Assembly (NCBI RefSeq): GCF_041687175.1
Contig: NZ_JAWLCK010000028.1
Span: 1 to 27,736 of the forward strand
Direction: 5' to 3'
Origin: Lutispora sp041687175
GTDB lineage: Bacteria; Bacillota; Clostridia; Lutisporales; Lutisporaceae
DNA length: 27,736 nt
In this document: positions 6,735 through 15,083 of the stretch, in pieces
Position numbering within the stretch: the stretch's first letter is position 1
How the letters are laid out: every line of letters starts with the position of its first letter
The notes under the pieces: model-generated
Seen by the model: only the letters and a program-made list of their open reading frames with translations
What the model was told of the DNA's origin: nothing
Databases searched by the model: none
Position numbers and translations under genes: made by a program

Positions 6735-7925
6735 TTACAATATAAAATTCATAAATGTTGTTATTACACCTGTGTTAAAGAAATCAATAAACAAGCTTCC
6801 TACCAAAGGCAGTATGAAGAATGCTACCGGTGCAGCACCAAATTTGGCTGATATAGTCTCCATATTAGCAATAGCATTTGGTGTGGCACCCATACCAAAA
6901 CCACAATGTCCGCCAGTTATAACGGCAGCTTCATAATCTCTGCCCATAAGATTGAAGGTTATGAAGTAAGCAAATACTGCCATCAATAAAGTTTGGGCAA
7001 GAAGCATAACTACCAAAGGTCCTGCTAATTCTGCAAGTTCCCAAAGCTTCAAAGTCATTAAAGCCATGGATAAAAATATGGATAAGGATATATTGCCTAT
7101 AATATCTATCTCATCTATTCGAACATCAAATAAACTTGTGCTGTCAGAAATATTTCTCATGATTGCTGCTGCAAACATGGCTCCTATATAAGAAGGGAAG
7201 GTCATGCCTGTTTTTTCTAACACAGCTGAAATCACTGTCCCAATACCCATGGCAAGGATAATCTGAACTGTAGCAGACATAAAGTTTTGTGGTACAAGTT
7301 TTTTTGTTTCCTCTTTAGCTGCAGTAGAAGTCATCTCCAGATTATTATTCCTGCTGGTTAAAGAGTTTTTCTCAATAAGCCTTTTGGCTATGGGTCCCCC
7401 TATCATGCTTCCCATTATAAGTCCAAAGGTTGCAGATGCCATGGCTACTGTAGTGGCTCCTATGGCTCCTGCTTCTTCAAACAATGGTGCAAAGGCACCG
7501 GATGTTCCATGGCCTCCTGTCATGGGTACAGAGCCTGTGGAAAGTCCTATTAGCGGATTTAAACCGAAAACCTTGGCAAGACTTACACCTAAAATGTTTT
7601 GAAGCACTACCAATGCTGTAGCGACACCTAGAAATATCAAGACCTTTATACCGCCCTTTTTCAAAAGCTTAAAGCTTGCTGTAAATCCTACAGTAGTAAA
7701 GAAAGCGGTCATAAATACATTTTTTAATGTTTCATCCATCTCAAAGGATAAAATATTCGCCTGCCTCAATACCAAAGCTAATACTGCAAAAATCAATCCT
7801 CCTATAACCGGTGCAGGTATACAATATTTCTCTAAAAATCCGATTCTCTTTCTTAATGCCTGTCCCAATAATAAAACAATCACAGCCAAAGCAATGGTTT
7901 GAAGCATATCTAGTTTCAATGTCAT
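6735..7925 (-). CDS. gltS: Sodium/glutamate symporter, GltS family
   Basis: 396 residues, close to the E. coli GltS length (401). It has about ten membrane helices in two inverted halves. Family segments are visible: LDMLQTIALAVIVLLLG at the start, GLSTGSVPMTGGHGTSGAF in the first half, and AVITGGHCGFGMGATPNAIANM in the second, the paired glycine-rich substrate regions. It imports glutamate with sodium. The start is the ATG at 7925, five bases after GGAGGTG. It lies downstream of a GlnK/GlnL-like sensor and regulator on the same strand, with its own promoter candidate (7984-8012) and a hairpin that could hide its ribosome binding site. Glutamate is the best substrate guess; related organic acids are possible. 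Confidence 0.93.
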   Translation of the reverse strand: MTLKLDMLQTIALAVIVLLLGQALRKRIGFLEKYCIPAPVIGGLIFAVLALVLRQANILSFEMDETLKNVFMTAFFTTVGFTASFKLLKKGGIKVLIFLGVATALVVLQNILGVSLAKVFGLNPLIGLSTGSVPMTGGHGTSGAFAPLFEEAGAIGATTVAMASATFGLIMGSMIGGPIAKRLIEKNSLTSRNNNLEMTSTAAKEETKKLVPQNFMSATVQIILAMGIGTVISAVLEKTGMTFPSYIGAMFAAAIMRNISDSTSLFDVRIDEIDIIGNISLSIFLSMALMTLKLWELAELAGPLVVMLLAQTLLMAVFAYFITFNLMGRDYEAAVITGGHCGFGMGATPNAIANMETISAKFGAAPVAFFILPLVGSLFIDFFNTGVITTFMNFIL

Positions 7926-7932
7926 TATAACA

Positions 7933-7974
7933 CCTCCATAATAATTCATGATTACATAACATATTATATGGAGG
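7933..7974 (-). promoter_or_regulatory. Hairpin masking the gltS ribosome binding site
   Basis: CCTCCATA at 7933-7940 and TATGGAGG at 7967-7974 form a perfect 8-bp inverted repeat with a 26-base loop, extendable with a small bulge. On the minus-strand mRNA the 3' arm contains the gltS SD (GGAGG) and the 5' arm an anti-SD. The predicted transcript start (near 7977) lies just outside the 5' arm, so the leader is essentially this hairpin. Confidence 0.5.
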
Positions 7975-7983
7975 CATTACATC

Positions 7984-8012
7984 ATACTACAAAGTACTAT
8001 AAATTGTAACAA
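7984..8012 (-). promoter_or_regulatory. Promoter of gltS
   Basis: Minus strand TTGTTA, 17 bases, TAGTAT. It lies about 60 bases before the gltS start, in the gap after the response-regulator gene. Confidence 0.55.
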
Positions 8013-8068
8013 AAAAGATTTTTATTTTTCACTCATCAGCATATATTTGCATGATAGGCTTCAATTGT

Positions 8069-8947
8069 CTAAATATTTAGCTTGCTTATTACGCCTTCAA
8101 TGAACTTTCTGATATTGATTTTTCCTCTTTCCTCCTTTGAATTCTCTAAATAGCGCATTTCCTGTTTTACCTGCTTGAAATCAAACAATATGGTGCTGTA
8201 TTCTACAAATTTACTGCTGTAAAAATCATCATAGCCTAAAGCCGCTATGTTTTCCAAGGCTTTCAGTATGGTCCTTCTTATGCGCTGCTCTATGGCCTTT
8301 GATCCCACAGAGGCATCTTTTATGCCAAGTTCTTCTTCCGCTATCCTACGGTAAAAATCCTGAAGCTGATACTGCTGGTTTCCATATTGTTTTTTAAAGT
8401 CTATAACTTTTTTTATGAGATTTATTAAATCTTTCACTCCTGACTCGCTGATGATACCTATGTCTGTAAAAATCCTGTTTAGCTCATCATTTACGCTGGG
8501 TTTGTCCTTTGTAATATTAGTATTGCCGCCTATGCCTACTACTGCATTTTTTATCAGCTCAACGGATCTTTCCAACTCAATGCTGTGGCAAACCCCTTTG
8601 ATTACATTAACCGCTTCCATCAAATTTATAGGCTTCCCAATAAAAAACACTATGCCCTTTTCATAGGCTTTAGAGATCATATGCTCATCTTCAACCTGAG
8701 AAATCATAATGAATTTTCCTTTATAACCTTCGGCTTTCACATTTTCTATTATCTCTATACCATCCTTCACCGGCAGGAGCAAATCTATCAAGACCACATC
8801 CGGGTTATAAAAAAGTATCTCTTTCTCCGCATCCAGACCGCTGTCCAACTCAGCTACAACTTTTCCTAAATCATTTTTAGAGATAATATGGACAAGCATC
8901 TTCCTTATATTTATATCATCATCTATAATAAGAAAAGTGTTTTGCAT
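8069..8947 (-). CDS. Response regulator, GlnL (YcbB) type
   Basis: 292 residues. A receiver domain fills about 1-120: acidic pocket IIDDD at 7-11, phospho-acceptor Asp55 in VVLIDLLLPV, and the conserved Lys in FFIGKP. The C-terminal half (about 150-290) resembles the YcbB output domain of B. subtilis GlnL (LGIKDASVGSKAIEQRIRR, ALENIAALGYDDFYSSKFVEYS), a DNA-binding region specific to this subgroup. In B. subtilis GlnKL responds to glutamine and activates a glutaminase/transporter operon. Here it is coupled to a kinase gene and followed by gltS, so gltS is the natural target. The ATG at 8947 has AGGGTG seven bases upstream, inside the kinase gene end. Confidence 0.9.
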   Translation of the reverse strand: MQNTFLIIDDDINIRKMLVHIISKNDLGKVVAELDSGLDAEKEILFYNPDVVLIDLLLPVKDGIEIIENVKAEGYKGKFIMISQVEDEHMISKAYEKGIVFFIGKPINLMEAVNVIKGVCHSIELERSVELIKNAVVGIGGNTNITKDKPSVNDELNRIFTDIGIISESGVKDLINLIKKVIDFKKQYGNQQYQLQDFYRRIAEEELGIKDASVGSKAIEQRIRRTILKALENIAALGYDDFYSSKFVEYSTILFDFKQVKQEMRYLENSKEERGKINIRKFIEGVISKLNI

Positions 8948-8953
8948 AAACAA

Positions 8954-10198
8954 TCACCCTAACAATGAATTTTTAGGCAAAGATACAGTAAATAATGTAC
9001 CCTGCCCAGGCTTTGACTCTACCTCTATACTTCCTCCCAGCTCCTCTACGATATTCTTCACATGAGCAAGACCTATACCTGTGGAAGCCTTGCCTGTATC
9101 ATTGTAGTATTTTGTAGTAAAGCCGGGATTGTATATGTAAGGAATTATTTCTTCATCTATACCTTCACCATTGTCCTCCACATGAAAATATATATGCTCT
9201 TTATCACTTGTCTGCGTAACTTTTATCCTCCCATTTGAAGTACAGGCATCCAACGCATTAACTATCAGATTATTTAAGACAGTAAAAAGACTGTAGTATT
9301 TCTTAAGAGAAAAATTATCTCTAAAATCAAATTCTATGCAAATACTATTTTTGAGTTCTTTTGCATCCAAGTATCTATTAGTATTCTCCTCTATTATGTT
9401 CTTCATGTCTCCTAAAGTCATCAAATCATTGGTTTCAAATTTTTTCAGGAAGCTTTCAAATCCTCCCAGCACCCTGTTGTAGTCCTTTTTTATCTCATGG
9501 ACTTCCCGGGCAATGTCCAAGGTGTCCTCCTGCAATTCCCTGTCATCTTTATACTTCTCATAGAGCTTATAGCTTTTGCCCATGACCTTTTCTATATCAG
9601 CCATGGATTTTTTCAGATAAAACATTTCAGCCTGTATATCGGAGACTAAAAGGTTAAGCTGGCTGTATCTCTTCTGATGCTCCCTCTTTTGTATAAAAAG
9701 CTCCTGATTCTTGTAGAGGACATATATTATATATGCAGTAATGCTTCTAACCAAGCCCACCATGATAATTATTTGAACCATGCTGAAGCTAACATGGCCA
9801 TCGCGAATCAGAGCCTCAACAATATTGCTCAGTGAATCTATAGCCGAAAAAAGCAATATACCCGTGAGAATCTTCCCTTGATATTTCTTTATTGAGAGAA
9901 ATACAGCCAATGCTCCATAAAACACATAATATATGCCTGAGGGAAGGTTTTGCTGATATATATACTGAAAGCTGCTATTCTCAATAAATACATCAACTGT
10001 ACTTCTAAGTAGAAATACTGCCATGCCGGATAATAGGGAAAGCTTGAATTCGGATACAGGGTCTGAAATAAGTATTATCAAGTTTAAGACTATTATACCT
10101 GCAGAAAATCTGAAACTGCTTCTAAAGGGATAAAAATATATTTCTCCAAATAAAGCAACACATAATATGGGCAATAAGAATTTTTTTAATCTCTTCAT
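8954..10198 (-). CDS. Membrane sensor histidine kinase, GlnK (YcbA)-like
   Basis: 414 residues. About five to six membrane helices occupy 5-170 with no sizeable extracytoplasmic domain. A charged coiled coil follows (about 172-225), then an H box LDIAREVHEIKKDYN with His234, and a HATPase domain to the end: N box NLIVNALDACTSNGRI, G1 DNGEGIDEE, G2 STGIGLAHVKNIVEELGG. The ATG at 10198 has GGAGG 11 bases upstream; an in-frame GTG (10210) overlaps that site and is unlikely. The next gene, its response regulator, starts just past the stop codon. The input signal is probably glutamine or glutamate by analogy with GlnK, but no ligand site can be shown. Confidence 0.9.
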   Translation of the reverse strand: MKRLKKFLLPILCVALFGEIYFYPFRSSFRFSAGIIVLNLIILISDPVSEFKLSLLSGMAVFLLRSTVDVFIENSSFQYIYQQNLPSGIYYVFYGALAVFLSIKKYQGKILTGILLFSAIDSLSNIVEALIRDGHVSFSMVQIIIMVGLVRSITAYIIYVLYKNQELFIQKREHQKRYSQLNLLVSDIQAEMFYLKKSMADIEKVMGKSYKLYEKYKDDRELQEDTLDIAREVHEIKKDYNRVLGGFESFLKKFETNDLMTLGDMKNIIEENTNRYLDAKELKNSICIEFDFRDNFSLKKYYSLFTVLNNLIVNALDACTSNGRIKVTQTSDKEHIYFHVEDNGEGIDEEIIPYIYNPGFTTKYYNDTGKASTGIGLAHVKNIVEELGGSIEVESKPGQGTLFTVSLPKNSLLG

Positions 10199-10235
10199 AT
10201 TGCTTTTCACCTCCCATGCAACCCGGCCATGTCAT

Positions 10236-10264
10236 CTTTTAATATTATTCCCTTCTGATTGCAA
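10236..10264 (-). promoter_or_regulatory. Possible promoter of the two-component operon
   Basis: Minus strand TTGCAA, 17 bases, TAAAAG. The -10 is poor, but the place is right: after the amidohydrolase terminator and about 40 bases before the kinase start. Confidence 0.4.
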
Positions 10265-10301
10265 AAGAAAAAGCTGCTGCAGGAATAAACTCCGCAACAG
10301 C
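10262..10301 (-). terminator. Terminator of the tex-amidohydrolase unit
   Basis: On minus, GCTGTTGCGGA pairs with TCC-T-GCAGCAGC (one G-U pair, one bulge) and is followed by TTTTTCTTTTG. It lies directly after the amidohydrolase stop codon. Confidence 0.8.
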
Positions 10302-10312
10302 CTGAACAATAT

Positions 10313-11470
10313 TTATTTTCTATATACTACTTCACCGTTTATCAATACAGCTTCCGTCTTCGATGTTGTGTTGAAGGGATGTCCATCAAATATCACTATA
10401 TCTGCATCCTTGCCTACCTCAATGCTGCCTACTTTGTCATCTATTTTCAGTATTTCTGCCGGATAGATTGTTATGGCTTTTAATGCTTCCATTTCATCCA
10501 AGCCCTCCTTTGCCACAAGGCCGGCACATATGGGCAGATGCTGTATGGGTATTACAGGATGATCTGTCATAATGCAGAATTTTACCCCTGCCTTCCATAA
10601 AGCTACAGGAGATTCATAGGTCTTGTTTTTTAATTCCGGCTTGGATCTTTCTGTGAAATGAGGACCGCTTATGACTGGCTTACCCTCTTTGGCCAGCTCA
10701 TCTGCTATAAGATGTCCCTCTGTACAGTGTTCCAATGTTATATCCACATCAAACTCATTGGCAATCCTGATGGCAGTAAATACATCATCTGCTCTATGAG
10801 CATGGGCCTTCAAAGGTATTTCTTTATTTATAACCTTGAGCAAAGCCTCCATCTTCATATCAAAATCCGGCTTCTTGTCAGGATCTTCCTTGGACTTCTC
10901 CAGCTTTTCCTTATAAGCTTTAGCCTTAATCAACTGCTCTCTCAATATGGCTGCCGTAGCCATCCTGGTAGAAGGCATCTGCTTCTTATCGTTATATACG
11001 GTTTTAGGATTTTCACCAAAAGCTATCTTCATAGCTGCAGGATCTCTGACAATCATATTATCTATTCTTTTTCCATAGGTCTTGATAATGGTAAAGGTGC
11101 CTCCTATTACATTGGCACTGCCAGGACCGGTACATACTGTGGTGATGCCTCCTTCCCTGGCTTCTTCAAAGGTTCGATCCATAGGATTTATTGCATCTAT
11201 GGCTCTGAGGTGGGGTGTCACAGGATCTGTCATCTCGTTGCCATCAGAACCTTCAAAGCCTATGGAGTCTTCCCACATACCCAGATGGCAGTGAGCATCG
11301 ATTATACCCGGCATTACTATTTTGCCCTCTGCATCTATTACCATGGCACCTGCTGGTGCTTCAACATCCTCTCCTACATCTATTATCTTGCCCTTATCTA
11401 TTAATACACTTCCCTTTTCATAATTCTTATCTGCCATTGTAAGTATTTTTCCGTTTTTTATAAGTATCAT
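10313..11470 (-). CDS. Amidohydrolase-superfamily enzyme (imidazolonepropionase-related)
   Basis: 385 residues, full length for the COG1228-type group. The metal ligands of the TIM-barrel amidohydrolase fold are visible: His60 and His62 (DAHCHLG), His223/His225 (KAHAHRADD), His248 and His253 (EHCTEGH) and Asp303 (MTDHPV). The N- and C-terminal small beta domain is present (ILIKNGKILTM; GSIEVGKDADIVIFDGHP). It should hydrolyse a C-N bond in a cyclic or peptide-like substrate; the sequence does not show which. It begins 41 bases after tex on the same strand with GGGGG before the ATG, and ends at a strong terminator, so it is probably co-transcribed with tex. No signal peptide. Confidence 0.88.
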   Translation of the reverse strand: MILIKNGKILTMADKNYEKGSVLIDKGKIIDVGEDVEAPAGAMVIDAEGKIVMPGIIDAHCHLGMWEDSIGFEGSDGNEMTDPVTPHLRAIDAINPMDRTFEEAREGGITTVCTGPGSANVIGGTFTIIKTYGKRIDNMIVRDPAAMKIAFGENPKTVYNDKKQMPSTRMATAAILREQLIKAKAYKEKLEKSKEDPDKKPDFDMKMEALLKVINKEIPLKAHAHRADDVFTAIRIANEFDVDITLEHCTEGHLIADELAKEGKPVISGPHFTERSKPELKNKTYESPVALWKAGVKFCIMTDHPVIPIQHLPICAGLVAKEGLDEMEALKAITIYPAEILKIDDKVGSIEVGKDADIVIFDGHPFNTTSKTEAVLINGEVVYRK

Positions 11471-11511
11471 GCTTTAACCCCCTATATGTATTTTTATTTT
11501 GCTTTATTGGA

Positions 11512-13656
11512 TTACATTAATCCTTTCATACTGAGGCTGATACGGTTTCTGTCCATATCTACATCCAGTACCTTAACCTTCACGATATCTCCTACCTGTA
11601 CTACATCCATGGGGTGCTTTACAAATTTGTCTGCCAGTTCGGATATATGCACCAATCCGTCCTGATGAACACCTATATCCACAAAGGCTCCAAAATCTAT
11701 AACATTTCTTACTGTACCAGTAAGTATCATTCCTGGCCTCAGATCTTTCATTTCCAGCACATCGGTATGAAATATGGGCTTGGGCATTTCATCTCTAGGG
11801 TCTCTGCCGGGTTTTTGGAGTTCCTTGATTATATCTCTAAGCGTCGGCACTCCTACCCCTATTTCTAGAGACAATTTTTCTATATCCAGCAGTTTAACCA
11901 TATGAAGTGACTCTGATAAAGCTTTTGGCTCTGAATCTTTACAACCTAGCTTTTCCAATAGCTTCTCTGCAGCTTCATAGGATTCTGGATGTACTGCTGT
12001 ATTGTCCAGTATATTGTCTGATTCAGGTATTCTTAAAAATCCTGCACATTGCTCAAAGGCTTTTTCTCCAAGCTTCTTTACCTTTAAAAGCTCTTTTCTG
12101 CTCTTAAACTTCCCGTTTTCTTCCCTGTAGGCTACTATATTCTTTGCCACCGCAGAGTTTATGCCCGATACATATTGGAGCAAGGATGGGGTGGCAGTAT
12201 TGAGATCAACTCCTACTGAGTTTACACAATCCTCTACAACTGCATTGAGGGCTTCGGATAATTTTTTCTGGGATACATCATGCTGGTATTGTCCCACACC
12301 GATAGATTTAGGATCTATTTTTACCAGTTCAGCCAGCGGATCCTGAAGCCTTCTGCCTATGGATATGGCTCCTCTTAGGGAAACATTTACATCAGGGTAT
12401 TCCTTGGCTGCCAGCTCTGATGCAGAGTATACAGAGGCTCCTGCTTCATTTACTATGATATAATGAAGTGGTCTATCCATTTCCTTTATTATTTCTGCAC
12501 ATATTTTTTCTGATTCCCTTGAGGCTGTGCCATTTCCAAGAGATATTATTTCTACATTATGCTTCTCTATAAGTTTCTTCAGCTCTTCCTTGGATTCTTC
12601 AACCTTGTTCTGGGGAGGTGTGGCATATACAGTGGTGGTATCCAAAAGTTTCCCTGTATCATCCAAAACCGCAATCTTGCAGCCAGTTCTGTAGGCAGGG
12701 TCGAAGCCCATAACGTTCTTTCCTTTTATAGGAGGCTGAAGGAGTAGATTTTTCAAATTGGTACCAAACACTTTTATCGCTTGCTCTTCTGCCTTTTCAG
12801 TAAGCTCATTCCTGATTTCTCTTTCTATAGATGGAGCTATAAGCCTGTCATAGGAGTCCTTGATTGTATCATTTAGAATAGTACCATAGGGAGATTTTTC
12901 TATTAATATATTTGCTTCCAGCTTAGCTATTATTCTGTCCACAGGTGCATCTATCTTTACGGAAAGCATCTTTTCTTTTTCTCCACGATTTATCGCCAGA
13001 ACCCTGTGGGAAGGTATCTTTTTTATAGGTTCGGCAAAGTCATAGTACATCTGGTATTCGGACTTTTCATCCGTCAAGCCTTTGGTGCTTATGGTACCCA
13101 GATTGAAGGTAAGCTCTCTTATAAACTTCCTGTAATCCGCATTGTCGGAGATGTCCTCTGCTATTATGTCCATAGCACCTTTTACAGCATCTTCCCATGT
13201 TTCTACACCAAGTTCCGGGTTTATATATTCTGAAGCTATTTCTTCCAAGCTTCTGTCTGCTTCCTTTTGCTCAGATATAAACTGGGCAAGAGGCTCCAAG
13301 CCTTTCTCCTTTGCGATGGATGCTCTGGTTCTCTTCTTCGGTCTGTAGGGTCTATATAGGTCCTCCACCTCTTGCAGTACTTGAGCTGCTTCTATCTTTG
13401 CTTTTAGTTCCTCTGTGAGCTTGCCTTGCTCATCTATAAGCTTTATAACTTCTGATTTTCTGTTTTCCAGATTTCTAAGATATTGGAGTCTCTCACCTAA
13501 TTCTCTCAATTGAGTATCGGTTAATTCTCCTGTTTGTTCCTTTCTATATCTGGCTATAAAGGGTATGGTATTGCCTGCATCTATGAGTTCTATGGTGTTT
13601 TCTATCTGCCAGGGCTTTATATTTAGTTCCTGGCTCAGGGTGGTAACTATATCCAA
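11512..13656 (-). CDS. tex: Tex, RNA-binding transcription accessory protein
   Basis: 714 residues, normal for Tex. Order of domains: N-terminal helical region with IENTIELIDAGNTIPFIARYRKEQTGEL and YRPYRPKKRTRA; a YqgF-like RNase H fold around 320-450 (GFDPAYRTGCKIAVLD); helix-hairpin-helix units near 490-560 (SVGVDLNTATPSLLQYVSGI); and a C-terminal S1 domain (GTVRNVIDFGAFVDIGVHQDGLVHIS). I choose the TTG at 13656, giving the family N-terminus DIVTTLSQELNIK, with GAGAGTG just upstream. The frame stays open to an ATG at 13728, but those 24 codons are encoded mostly by an intergenic heptamer repeat and are not family sequence. Tex affects transcription and RNA handling; the exact role varies by species. 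Confidence 0.94.
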   Translation of the reverse strand: MDIVTTLSQELNIKPWQIENTIELIDAGNTIPFIARYRKEQTGELTDTQLRELGERLQYLRNLENRKSEVIKLIDEQGKLTEELKAKIEAAQVLQEVEDLYRPYRPKKRTRASIAKEKGLEPLAQFISEQKEADRSLEEIASEYINPELGVETWEDAVKGAMDIIAEDISDNADYRKFIRELTFNLGTISTKGLTDEKSEYQMYYDFAEPIKKIPSHRVLAINRGEKEKMLSVKIDAPVDRIIAKLEANILIEKSPYGTILNDTIKDSYDRLIAPSIEREIRNELTEKAEEQAIKVFGTNLKNLLLQPPIKGKNVMGFDPAYRTGCKIAVLDDTGKLLDTTTVYATPPQNKVEESKEELKKLIEKHNVEIISLGNGTASRESEKICAEIIKEMDRPLHYIIVNEAGASVYSASELAAKEYPDVNVSLRGAISIGRRLQDPLAELVKIDPKSIGVGQYQHDVSQKKLSEALNAVVEDCVNSVGVDLNTATPSLLQYVSGINSAVAKNIVAYREENGKFKSRKELLKVKKLGEKAFEQCAGFLRIPESDNILDNTAVHPESYEAAEKLLEKLGCKDSEPKALSESLHMVKLLDIEKLSLEIGVGVPTLRDIIKELQKPGRDPRDEMPKPIFHTDVLEMKDLRPGMILTGTVRNVIDFGAFVDIGVHQDGLVHISELADKFVKHPMDVVQVGDIVKVKVLDVDMDRNRISLSMKGLM

Positions 13657-13684
13657 TATATCACTCTCTCTTTCTTTGCTATAA

Positions 13685-13839
13685 GGTATTCCTTTGGGGT
13701 CAGTCGCTAGTCTCTGGTCGCTGGTCACTTGTCATGGCCTAGGGATTCCTATAGGGTCTTGCTACGGGCTGCGTAGCCTGGGGTATTTCTTTTCCGTCCT
13801 GACACGAGGCACGCGTGTTTTAGTGTTTTTAGTGGTTTA
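13685..13839. repeat. Heptamer/border repeat between tex and asparaginase
   Basis: Contains border GGTATTCCTTTGGGGT (13685-13700); five heptamers GTCGCTA, GTCTCTG, GTCGCTG, GTCACTT, GTCATGG (13703-13737); a second border GGGATTCCTATAGGGTC (about 13743-13758); TACGGGC/TGCGTAG units (about 13763-13778); a third border GGGGTATTTCTTTT (13780-13793); and 'tttagtgtttttagtggttta' words at the end, which run into the last codons of the asparaginase gene (stop 13829-13831). The GTCNCTR heptamers match those at 3946-3980 and, inverted, 4135-4162. Confidence 0.7.
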
Positions 13840-14833
13840 ATTTGAAGTCCGGTTTTATTTCTCCTATTTTATCTCCTTGGCTGTTCTTTATGTTCATTGT
13901 ATAGAAGTGTTTCAGTTCTTCCAGTTCCTCATGGTTTATGAGCTCAAGCTGTTTTAGGGTTTCAAGGACTACTGAGGGCAGCACCTTAACATTCCCATCT
14001 TCCATCTTTATGGCTATGCCCATATCCTTTCTCATTGCTCCAACACAATATACTCCATCTGAGCCCAGCTTGGCCACCAATCTACCTCTTGTGACTTTCA
14101 TCAGTTCAGTATCGAATGCTCCTGTCCCTGCGATCATTTCAGGATAACCGGTCATAGCCATAGCTACTTTTCTTATTGGAGCTACATATTTTTCATCTAC
14201 ATGGGAAGGGTTCGCCAATTTCATGTAAGCCTTGGCCATGTTTATTAAAGGCATAGCATGGACAGGGGCACCGCAACCATCTACACCAATTATTATTTTT
14301 TCCCTATCCATTTCGGCAAAATATGCAATAACATCCAGTATCATTTGTTGTACAGGGTTATTTATGTCCAGGTAGGTACTTGCATCAAAGCCTTCTTTTG
14401 CTGCTATAGCCAACATCCCTGCCTGCTTACCGGAGCAGCTATGGAATACATTTTTCTTTTCAACGCCTTTTTTCACATAATCCATTGTAACTTTAGAGCT
14501 GATGGAATAGGAGGGTCCGCATTGAAGGTATCTTTCATCCAATCCAATCTTGTATAGTATGGATAGCACTGCCAAAACATGAAACTCTTCAGCATAGTGG
14601 GAGCCGCAGATTACTGCAAGTTCTCTTTCCGTCAATCCGAAATAATCTATAGCGCCGCTTTCCAAAACTGCACAGGCTTGAAAGGGTTTGGCAGCAGAAC
14701 GCATGTATGCGAGTTTATCGGGGTCTCCCAGATATGCAATCTTTTCTCCTTCACCATTTACAACAACAATATCTCCTCTGTGAATATTCTCAACCACCGG
14801 GTCCCTTGTTTCTTTTACGAGTATTTCCGACAT
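13829..14833 (-). CDS. L-asparaginase, type II/R. etli-like family
   Basis: 334 residues of the asparaginase_II (pfam06089) family, unrelated to the classical E. coli enzymes. Visible motifs: the SxxK pair Ser46-Lys49 in RSAAKPFQA, ICGSHYAEE at 75-82, SCSGKQAGM with Cys133 and Lys136, and GVDGCGAPVHAMP, corresponding to the active serines and the Cys/Lys metal site described for the Rhizobium etli enzyme. It converts asparagine to aspartate and ammonia, feeding the aspartate family pathway whose thrC and thrB genes lie divergently next door. No signal peptide, so cytoplasmic. ATG at 14833 follows AGGAGAG. The last three codons lie inside a repeat (agtggttta), so the C-terminus may have been reshaped by it. 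Confidence 0.92.
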   Translation of the reverse strand: MSEILVKETRDPVVENIHRGDIVVVNGEGEKIAYLGDPDKLAYMRSAAKPFQACAVLESGAIDYFGLTERELAVICGSHYAEEFHVLAVLSILYKIGLDERYLQCGPSYSISSKVTMDYVKKGVEKKNVFHSCSGKQAGMLAIAAKEGFDASTYLDINNPVQQMILDVIAYFAEMDREKIIIGVDGCGAPVHAMPLINMAKAYMKLANPSHVDEKYVAPIRKVAMAMTGYPEMIAGTGAFDTELMKVTRGRLVAKLGSDGVYCVGAMRKDMGIAIKMEDGNVKVLPSVVLETLKQLELINHEELEELKHFYTMNIKNSQGDKIGEIKPDFKLNH

Positions 14834-14867
14834 GATTTCATCTCTCCTGATATTTTAATCCATTAAT

Positions 14868-14896
14868 AATATACATTTCTTTTGATAGTTTTTCAA
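14868..14896 (-). promoter_or_regulatory. Promoter of the asparaginase gene
   Basis: Minus strand TTGAAA, 17 bases, TATATT, about 35 bases before the start codon. Confidence 0.65.
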
Positions 14897-14903
14897 TAAT
14901 TGG

Positions 14904-14960
14904 TTACAGTTTACTAGTTACGGGCAACGAGTTGCGAGTATTTGGGAAGTCCTCTGGGAT
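14904..14960. repeat. Degenerate heptamer repeat between divergent promoters
   Basis: Five seven-base steps, TTACAGT TTACTAG TTACGGG CAACGAG TTGCGAG (14904-14938), are followed by a degenerate border GGGAAGTCCTCTGGGATC (about 14944-14961). It lies between the asparaginase promoter and the threonine-operon promoter. Confidence 0.5.
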
Positions 14961-14999
14961 CTTTTGTGAAACCACACTAATCCTGTTCTCTATTCTTTC

Positions 15000-15028
15000 T
15001 TGCTAACTTTTCAAATTTGTGCTAGAAT
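15000..15028 (+). promoter_or_regulatory. Promoter of the pheB-like/thrC/thrB operon
   Basis: TTGCTA, 17 bases, TAGAAT, about 55 bases before the first start codon. No T-box, terminator or other leader signal was seen in the short leader. Confidence 0.65.
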
Positions 15029-15083
15029 ATGCTCATGTCATATACATATGTATTTTATATGCGTACAGAAAGGTGATGAAAAA

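Noticed and set aside
10658..11404. Open plus-strand frame of 248 codons
   Set aside because: It is antisense to the amidohydrolase, which has full catalytic motifs; no ribosome site and no recognisable product.
13657..13728. N-terminal extension of Tex from an ATG at 13728
   Set aside because: It is encoded mainly by a heptamer repeat, has no ribosome site, and precedes a TTG that gives the family N-terminus.
15029..15076. Short frame in the leader of the pheB-like gene as an attenuator peptide
   Set aside because: Its ATG overlaps the -10/start region, it has no ribosome site, and no terminator follows.
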